This document shows positions 24,773 through 29,548 of a DNA stretch of 29,548 nt, piece after piece. The first letter of the stretch is position 1. Each line of letters opens with the position of its first letter. A program made the translations under genes and the position numbers. A model generated the notes under the pieces. That model saw only the letters and a program-made list of their open reading frames with translations, was not told the origin of the DNA and ran no database searches. The DNA comes from Vulcanimicrobiota bacterium (GTDB lineage Bacteria > Vulcanimicrobiota > Vulcanimicrobiia > Vulcanimicrobiales > Vulcanimicrobiaceae), in NCBI GenBank assembly GCA_003155175.1, contig PMFP01000039.1:30051-59598 (forward strand). The letters run 5' to 3'.

Positions 24773-25291
24773 CTATCGCGCGGGTGAAGCTGCGGGGCTC
24801 GCGGACGGCACCGGTGACGGCGATGCCGCGCCCGGCGGCGCCGTCGCGGCCGGCGATACCGCCGGCGACGTAGATCCCGCTGCCGCGGGCGTTTCGGACG
24901 GAGCCGGAGACGGCGTAGCCGGCGGCGGCAGCGTCGGCTGGTTGGCCGGCTTGGCTACGGGAACCAGCCGGATGAAGCCGGCACTGGCGGTTTGGTCCTT
25001 GAGGATCGTCACGGTCGTGCCGGCCGTCGCGTAACCCGGCGATCGCGCATCGACTTCTTGATCGCCGACGGGGACCCGTCCGATGACGAATCCGCCGTGC
25101 TTGTCTGCCACCGAAACGAAGAGCGATCCCACCGAGACGTAGGCTTGCGGAATCGGGGCGTTCGTGGTCGCGTCGAGCACGCGGCCGCTGACGCTGCCGT
25201 AATCCTGAACGCCGACGACGCTGTTGTTGCATCCGCCGCCGTTCGCTCCGAGAACGAGCAAGAAGACCAGGCCGAGAAGCGTGTAGCGCAT
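24773..25291 (-). CDS. Exported protein with carboxypeptidase-regulatory-like beta-sandwich and Pro/Ala/Ser tail
   Basis: This is a 172-aa protein. It has a hydrophobic signal (MRYTLLGLVFLLVLGANGGG) followed by Cys, so it may be a lipoprotein. Residues about 32-110 (GSVSGRVLDATTNAPIPQAYVSVGS, GGFVIGRVPVGDQEVDARSPGY) match the CarboxypepD_reg/transthyretin-like fold found on surface and envelope proteins. From about residue 115 on, it is low complexity, almost only Pro, Ala, Ser and Thr, probably an extended wall- or periplasm-spanning tail. Function is unknown. It converges on the antiporter gene with 4 nt between them and follows another exported protein by 9 nt. Confidence 0.78.
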   Translation of the reverse strand: MRYTLLGLVFLLVLGANGGGCNNSVVGVQDYGSVSGRVLDATTNAPIPQAYVSVGSLFVSVADKHGGFVIGRVPVGDQEVDARSPGYATAGTTVTILKDQTASAGFIRLVPVAKPANQPTLPPPATPSPAPSETPAAAGSTSPAVSPAATAPPGAASPSPVPSASPAASPAR

Positions 25292-25300
25292 GATCCGACT

Positions 25301-25870
25301 CTACGACCGCTTGGGCGGCAGCGCCTCCGACGGCGGCGGGGGCATGCCGATTAAATGAATGGCGGCGACGCGGAATAGCGAGGGTCCATCGCTCGCCGTG
25401 CGCCAGGCGTATGCGTCGATCGCCAGGCCGCTCGGGCCCTTCCAGTGTACGTGCGGGACGCCGTCGGCATCTTGGAACGTGGTCGGAACGAACGATGCGG
25501 GAATGCTGGCGGAGATTTCGCTCTTGAGCTGCGCGAGCAGATCCGCGGGCGGCGCGTCGATCGGCTGCGAGTCGCAGTCGAGGCTCCAGGCGCTGATGCC
25601 GCCGTTTTCCATCGCGACCGCGGTGTCGTCGTCCACCGTACAGATCGAGAAGGTCGGGCCGAAGTTGACGAGGGCCGAAAACTTGGACGTGTCGATCCGG
25701 CTGCCGCGCACCGAGGAGAAATTGTTGGGCGCCGCCGCCAGGCCGCCGTGCACGAACGCGGCGAGGTCGCCCGAGCGGTCGGCGGTCGCATCGGCGTTTG
25801 CTACGCAGGGCGCTACGGCCAACGCGGCAACGCAGGCGACCAGAAACGCCGGAGGAGCGGATCCGAACAT
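25301..25870 (-). CDS. Exported protein of unknown function
   Basis: I do not recognise this 189-aa protein. A signal peptide (MFGSAPPAFLVACVAALAVA, cleavage near ANA-DA) precedes a domain of about 165 residues with CTVDDDTAVAMENGGISAWS, LDCDSQ and a terminal PPPPSEALPPKRS tail. Two mature cysteines may pair. I chose ATG 25870 because it opens the signal peptide; an upstream in-frame ATG at 25963 would add 31 hydrophilic residues ahead of it. It faces away from the complex I operon across a 141-nt gap and probably shares a transcript with the 24773-25291 gene. Confidence 0.72.
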   Translation of the reverse strand: MFGSAPPAFLVACVAALAVAPCVANADATADRSGDLAAFVHGGLAAAPNNFSSVRGSRIDTSKFSALVNFGPTFSICTVDDDTAVAMENGGISAWSLDCDSQPIDAPPADLLAQLKSEISASIPASFVPTTFQDADGVPHVHWKGPSGLAIDAYAWRTASDGPSLFRVAAIHLIGMPPPPSEALPPKRS

Positions 25871-26011
25871 ACGGCATACTACCGTTCCCGAGTCCGAGCG
25901 GCCTTTCGAATTGCCTGTGGGCTCGCCGGGGTTCGTACGACCAATGTCGGACCTCGCGGGCATCGAGAAAGCCCAGGGTTTCCTTCGATTTTGTGAAAAA
26001 ATCGCACGCTG
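25871..26011. promoter_or_regulatory. Divergent intergenic region upstream of the nuo operon
   Basis: This 141-nt gap lies between two divergent genes and must contain the nuo promoter and leader. An 8-bp palindrome TCGTACGA occurs at 25933-25940. AT-richer sequence (TTTTGTGAAAAAATCG) lies just before the nuoA ATG. I could not assign reliable -35/-10 boxes. Confidence 0.4.
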
Positions 26012-26365
26012 ATGAACCCCTATGGACCGGTGGCAATCTACCTCTGCGTCGCGCTGGCCGCGGCGCTACTCTTTACGTTTCTCCCGGGCCTTCTTGGCCG
26101 CAAAAAACCCAATCCGCACAAGATGGAAGCCTACGAGTGCGGCGTCGAGCCGACGTCCGCGGTGGCGGGCCGCTTTCCGATCCGGTTCTATCTCGTTGCG
26201 ATGCTCTTCGTGATCTTTGACGTCGAGGCGGCTTCCTTCTATCCATGGGCGGTGCAGATGCACTCGCTGCGCGTCTTCGGTCTGGTCGAGATGGTGGTCT
26301 TCGTGATCGTCCTGGCCATCGGCTACGCGTTCGTATGGAAGAAGGGCGGCTTCCAATGGAGATGA
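26012..26365 (+). CDS. nuoA: NADH-quinone oxidoreductase subunit A
   Basis: This small membrane subunit of complex I (117 aa) has three helices and lies near the quinone site. The conserved loop KMEAYECGVEPTSAVAGRFPIRFYLVA and the following FVIFDVEAASFYPWA are diagnostic. The length is normal. It heads the operon, and its TGA falls inside the first codons of nuoB. Confidence 0.96.
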   Translation: MNPYGPVAIYLCVALAAALLFTFLPGLLGRKKPNPHKMEAYECGVEPTSAVAGRFPIRFYLVAMLFVIFDVEAASFYPWAVQMHSLRVFGLVEMVVFVIVLAIGYAFVWKKGGFQWR

Positions 26366-26835
26366 GCCCGGGCCACTTTCTTCTCGCGCGCCTCGACGAC
26401 GTCGCCCGCTGGGCGCAGAGCACGAGCGTTTGGCCGCTGACGATGGGACTGGCTTGCTGTGCGATCGAGATGATGACCGTGACGTCGCCCGAATACGACA
26501 TCGCGCGATTGGGATCGGAAGTCTTTCGCAGCTCGCCGCGCCAAGCCGATTTGATGATCGTGTCGGGGCGCGTCGCGCAGAAGATGGCGCCGGTCGTCAA
26601 GCGTCTCTACGATCAAATGGCCGACCCCAAGTGGGTGATCTCGATGGGCGCCTGCGCGAGCTCCGGCGGCATCTTCGACAACTACGCGATCGTGCAGGGC
26701 GTCGACACGATCATCCCCGTCGACGTGTACGTTCCCGGCTGTCCCCCTTCGCCCGACGGGCTGCTCTACGCGGTGAATCTGATCCAACAGCAGATCCGCG
26801 AGGGCGGCCGCGGCGGCATCCTCGCGCGATCGTAG
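26356..26835 (+). CDS. nuoB: NADH-quinone oxidoreductase subunit B
   Basis: This peripheral-arm subunit (159 aa) carries the terminal iron-sulfur cluster N2, which reduces quinone. The four Cys ligands are visible in GLACCAIEMM (adjacent Cys pair), SMGACASSGG and YVPGCPPSPDG. I took the ATG at 26356; the ATG at 26362 (ATGA overlap with the nuoA stop) would shorten it by two residues. It is followed by nuoC after 12 nt. Confidence 0.96.
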   Translation: MEMSPGHFLLARLDDVARWAQSTSVWPLTMGLACCAIEMMTVTSPEYDIARLGSEVFRSSPRQADLMIVSGRVAQKMAPVVKRLYDQMADPKWVISMGACASSGGIFDNYAIVQGVDTIIPVDVYVPGCPPSPDGLLYAVNLIQQQIREGGRGGILARS

Positions 26836-26847
26836 AGGGAGACTGAC

Positions 26848-27456
26848 GTGCCCAGCACGCAAACGCCGCCCATCGCGGGTCTGGCAATCGACCCGCCGAG
26901 CCTTCGTCCGCCGATCGACGACGCCGTCATCGAGCGCGTCGAACCCGCCGGACTGCACGCGCGTCTGGAGGAGCTCGCGGCCGGCGGCTTCACGATGCTG
27001 CTGGATTTGGGCGCGGTGGATTACCCGCAGCGCGAACCGCGCTACGACGTCGTCTATCATCTTTTGAAGCTGCCGGCCACGGCGGCGACCGTCGCGGAGG
27101 CCGGAACGCCGGTCCGGATGCGCGTCCTCTGCGGCGTCCCGGGCGAGCGTCCGCAGCTGCCGAGCGCGACCGGCATCTGGAAGTCGGCGGATTGGGCCGA
27201 GCGCGAAATCTACGATCTGTTCGGCATCGTCTTCGAGGGGCACCCGGATCTGCGGCGCATTCAGATGCCCGGCGACTGGGAGGGTCATCCGCTCCGCAAA
27301 GACTATCCGCTGCGCGGGCCCGCGCGCGAGAAGGCTCCGCGCCCGCCGTTCGCGCTCAAGAGCAACGTACAAGCCGGAACGCCCCCCACCGGACGCACGC
27401 TCGAGGCGTTGCAAGAACAGATCGCGCGCGTACGCGAGGAAGGCGCCTCGCCGTGA
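26848..27456 (+). CDS. nuoC: NADH-quinone oxidoreductase subunit C
   Basis: This 30-kDa-type subunit (202 aa) of the peripheral arm docks NuoB and NuoD. Conserved features are the strand region YDVVYHLLKLP and the signature WAEREIYDLFGIVFEGHPDL-type segment followed by MPGDWEGHPLRKDYPL. GTG 26848 is preceded by AGGGAG. It is separate from nuoD rather than fused, with a GTGA overlap at the junction. The N-terminal ~25 residues are Pro-rich and variable. Confidence 0.95.
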   Translation: MPSTQTPPIAGLAIDPPSLRPPIDDAVIERVEPAGLHARLEELAAGGFTMLLDLGAVDYPQREPRYDVVYHLLKLPATAATVAEAGTPVRMRVLCGVPGERPQLPSATGIWKSADWAEREIYDLFGIVFEGHPDLRRIQMPGDWEGHPLRKDYPLRGPAREKAPRPPFALKSNVQAGTPPTGRTLEALQEQIARVREEGASP

Positions 27457-28673
27457 CGCTGTCGGCCACGCCGCTCACGCCGGAGATCGTCAGCCGCGAC
27501 GGCAATGCGATGGTGCTGTCGATGGGCCCGCAGCATCCCTCGACGCACGGCGTGCTGCAGATCATGCTCGAAATAGACGGCGAGACCGTCGTCACGGCCG
27601 AGCCCGAGATCGGCTACCTGCACACCGGCATCGAAAAGACCGCCGAGAATCTTTTTTGGTCGCAGGCGCAGACCGTCATCGAGCGCATGGATTATCTCGC
27701 GCCCGAGAGCAACGGGCTCTGCTACGTGCTCGGCGTCGAGAAACTGCTCGGCATCTCCGATCGCATTCCCCCGCGCGCGCAGCAGATCCGCGTGCTCATC
27801 GCCGAGCTGACGCGCATCGCGTCGCATTGCGTCTGGCTGGGCACCGGCGGCATCGATCTCGGCGCGATTTCCGGCTTCTTTTACGCCTTCGACCTGCGCG
27901 AGAACGTGCTCGACCTGCAAGAAGCGGCCGGCGGCGCGCGCATGCATCCCAACTACATGCGCGTCGGGGGCGTCAACGGAGACCTGCCTTCCGGCTTTCT
28001 GCCCAAGCTCGACGATTTGCTGGCGAAGTTGCCGGGCCGCATGCGCGAACTGCGCGGCTTGCTGCAAGCCAATCCGATTCTCCAGGATCGCACGATCGAC
28101 GTGGGCATTCTGTCCGCCGAGGAAGCGTTGCAGTGGAGCCTGACGGGGCCCGCCCTGCGCGCGAGCGGCGTCGCCTATGACGTTCGCAAGGCGTTTCCGT
28201 ACAGCGGCTACGATCGCTACGAGTTCGACGTTCCGACGCGGACCGAGGGCGACGCTTACGCGCGGTTTTTGGTCAGGCTCGACGAAATCGACCAGTCGCT
28301 TCGCATCCTCAAGCAGGTTCGCAAGGATCTCGATACGCCCGGTCCGGTCATGATCGACGACACGAAGGTGGCGGCTCCGCCGAAGGAGACGATCGCGCTT
28401 TCGATGGAGGCGTTGATCCACCACTTCAAGATCGTCAGCGAAGGGTTCCGCGTTCCGCCGGGAGACGTGTATCAGTCCGTCGAGGGCCCGCGCGGCGAGC
28501 TGGGTTACTACATCGTCAGCGACGGCGGAAACCGCCCGTTCCGCGTGCGCACGCGACCGCCGTCGCTCTACAATCTCCAAGCGCTCAAGGGGATCGCACC
28601 GGGCAACCTTATTGCGGACCTGGTCGTGATGATCGGATCGCTCGATCCGGTCTTCGGCGAAGTGGACCGCTGA
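27453..28673 (+). CDS. nuoD: NADH-quinone oxidoreductase subunit D
   Basis: This 49-kDa-type subunit (406 aa) forms the quinone pocket with NuoB. Conserved features are SMGPQHPSTHGVL, EIGYLHTGIEK, the MDYL segment, YDVRKAFPYSGYD and the C-terminal DPVFGEVDR. GTG 27453 overlaps the nuoC stop. The length is normal, and the stop overlaps the nuoE ATG as TGATG. Confidence 0.97.
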   Translation: MTLSATPLTPEIVSRDGNAMVLSMGPQHPSTHGVLQIMLEIDGETVVTAEPEIGYLHTGIEKTAENLFWSQAQTVIERMDYLAPESNGLCYVLGVEKLLGISDRIPPRAQQIRVLIAELTRIASHCVWLGTGGIDLGAISGFFYAFDLRENVLDLQEAAGGARMHPNYMRVGGVNGDLPSGFLPKLDDLLAKLPGRMRELRGLLQANPILQDRTIDVGILSAEEALQWSLTGPALRASGVAYDVRKAFPYSGYDRYEFDVPTRTEGDAYARFLVRLDEIDQSLRILKQVRKDLDTPGPVMIDDTKVAAPPKETIALSMEALIHHFKIVSEGFRVPPGDVYQSVEGPRGELGYYIVSDGGNRPFRVRTRPPSLYNLQALKGIAPGNLIADLVVMIGSLDPVFGEVDR

Positions 28674-29452
28674 TGAGCGATCGCGTGCGGAACTTTCCTT
28701 TGCTCGCGGCCGAGCTGATGCCGCAATGCGAGGCGCTTGCCGCCCAATACGAGGAGCGCCGCTCCGCGCTGCTGCCGCTCATGCATCTCTTCCAGTCGCG
28801 CGAGGGCTTCGTCAGCCCCGAAGCGATGCGCTTCGCCGCGGGATTTCTCGATCTCACGCCCGCCGTCGTCGAATCCACCGTTTCGTTCTACACGCTGTTT
28901 TATCGCAAACCCGTCGGCAGGTACGTGCTGCAGGTCTGTCGCGGACTTTCGTGCACGCTCGGCGGCGCCGAAGACGTGATGGCCGCGTTTCGAGAGAAGC
29001 TCGGAATCGGAAACCTGCAGACGACCGACGACGGTCTATTTTCTTACGAAGAAGTCGAGTGCCTGGCGTCGTGCGATCGTCCGACGTGCATGCAAGTCAA
29101 TCTCGAATTCCTCTACGACCTCACGCCGCAGACGGTGGACGGCGTGCTGGCGGCGATCCGCGGCGGCACGTCCGGCGTCGCTCCGCTGCCTCAGACCGAG
29201 CGGCCGGGAAAGACGTGGGCGGTCAGGCAAGATACCGAGGTCTCCGAGGGCGAGAAGATGCCCGGCGATACCGGCGTGCCCGACCCCAACAACGCCGGCG
29301 GTCTCGGCGACCGGACGGGCCTCATCGCGCTCGACCGCATCGTCAACGACGACGCCGCGTTGCTGGGGCGTTCGCGCGAGCGAACGGTTCGCGACGCGAG
29401 CGCCATCGACGCCGTGATTCGGGAAGAAGATCGAGCGCATGCCGGTCACTAA
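28673..29452 (+). CDS. nuoE: NADH-quinone oxidoreductase subunit E with a C-terminal extension
   Basis: This 24-kDa-type thioredoxin-fold subunit of the NADH dehydrogenase module carries a [2Fe-2S] cluster (N1a). The Cys ligands are in VCRGLSC (C-x4-C) and CLASC (C-x3-C). The core ends near residue 165, but the protein has 259 residues. The extra ~90 contain an acidic/Gly-rich segment and a helical end (LIALDRIVNDDAALLGRSRE). The tail has no motif I recognise and overlaps the first codons of nuoF by 14 nt, so it may help dock NuoF (inference). Confidence 0.93.
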   Translation: MSDRVRNFPLLAAELMPQCEALAAQYEERRSALLPLMHLFQSREGFVSPEAMRFAAGFLDLTPAVVESTVSFYTLFYRKPVGRYVLQVCRGLSCTLGGAEDVMAAFREKLGIGNLQTTDDGLFSYEEVECLASCDRPTCMQVNLEFLYDLTPQTVDGVLAAIRGGTSGVAPLPQTERPGKTWAVRQDTEVSEGEKMPGDTGVPDPNNAGGLGDRTGLIALDRIVNDDAALLGRSRERTVRDASAIDAVIREEDRAHAGH

Positions 29453-29548
29453 GATCCTTACGGCCGGCATCGGCGAGGTGGACGAACGCGGCATCGACGC
29501 GTATCGCGCGAACGGCGGCTACGAACAGTGGAAGCGCGCCGTCACGCA
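29439..29548 (+). CDS. nuoF: NADH-quinone oxidoreductase subunit F, N-terminus (truncated by window end)
   Basis: The last 110 bases encode MPVTKILTAGIGEVDERGID and then AYRANGGYEQWKRAV, the start of the FMN- and NADH-binding subunit. The Y-x-A-x-GGY pattern shortly after the N-terminus is typical of NuoF. The ATG lies within the end of nuoE. The NADH, FMN and cluster motifs fall beyond the window. Confidence 0.85.
   Translation, partial: MPVTKILTAGIGEVDERGIDAYRANGGYEQWKRAVT

Noticed and set aside
24790..24950. Repetitive GC-rich tract, considered as a tandem repeat or regulatory array
   Set aside because: It is the Pro/Ala/Ser-rich coding tail of the exported protein at 24773-25291; the units are irregular.
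25933..25940. 8-bp palindrome TCGTACGA upstream of nuoA as an operator
   Set aside because: A palindrome this short is expected by chance in a window of this size and has no partner repeat.
1..29548. Search by eye for tRNA, rRNA, CRISPR arrays, insertion sequences and attachment sites
   Set aside because: Nothing convincing was seen. Small tRNAs or sRNAs in the short gaps cannot be fully excluded without a covariance search.

Overview
The window is high-GC, tightly packed coding DNA with many overlapping start and stop codons. I saw no insertion sequence, CRISPR array, tRNA or rRNA. A TonB-dependent outer-membrane receptor, lipoproteins and a ba3-type oxidase point to an aerobic or microaerobic diderm. 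From recollection of gene content and protein style, most of it (about 2.1-29.5 kb) resembles an uncultured lineage such as Candidatus Eremiobacterota; that is an inference, not a test. The first ~1.85 kb (large-type purL C-terminus, livG, first half of livF) looks Burkholderiales-like. Within livF the sequence style changes at the ABC signature, so the left end may be an assembly chimera or a recombination point.

Layout. 1-2134 (+): purL 3' end, livG, livF. 2142-5364 (-): a ba3-type cytochrome oxidase set (subunit I, subunit II and a 40-aa subunit IIa missed by length cut-offs), preceded by two related ~160-aa proteins. 5470-9343 (+), divergent from it: a universal stress protein, a third member of the same ~160-aa family, an OmpR-type response regulator, a soluble cysteine-rich histidine kinase and an NRAMP-like transporter. 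9357-14640 (-): phosphohexomutase, a tandem dynamin-like GTPase and an N-acetylglucosamine-6-phosphate deacetylase-like amidohydrolase. 14689-16513 (+): a membrane-anchored SpoIIE/PP2C phosphatase and a small secreted protein. 16510-20192 (-): btuB-btuC-btuD behind a cobalamin riboswitch, with btuF divergent at 20455 (+), then hflX, a lipoprotein serine protease and a CPA1 Na+/H+ antiporter. 24773-25870 (-): two small exported proteins. 26012-end (+): nuoA-B-C-D-E-F of respiratory complex I, cut by the window end.

How the genes fit together. The ba3 oxidase and complex I are two ends of an aerobic respiratory chain. The divergon centred on 5365-5469 links the oxidase to a stress protein, a two-component system, a metal transporter and three paralogues of a family I cannot name; it is the best candidate here for an undescribed functional unit. 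The btu genes form a complete B12 import route apart from TonB/ExbBD, which are not in the window.

Two neighbouring genes (the NRAMP-like transporter and the deacetylase) lack any ATG, GTG or TTG at the expected N-terminus. Each has an ACG exactly where an ATG would fit, one of them 5 nt after a perfect AGGAGG.
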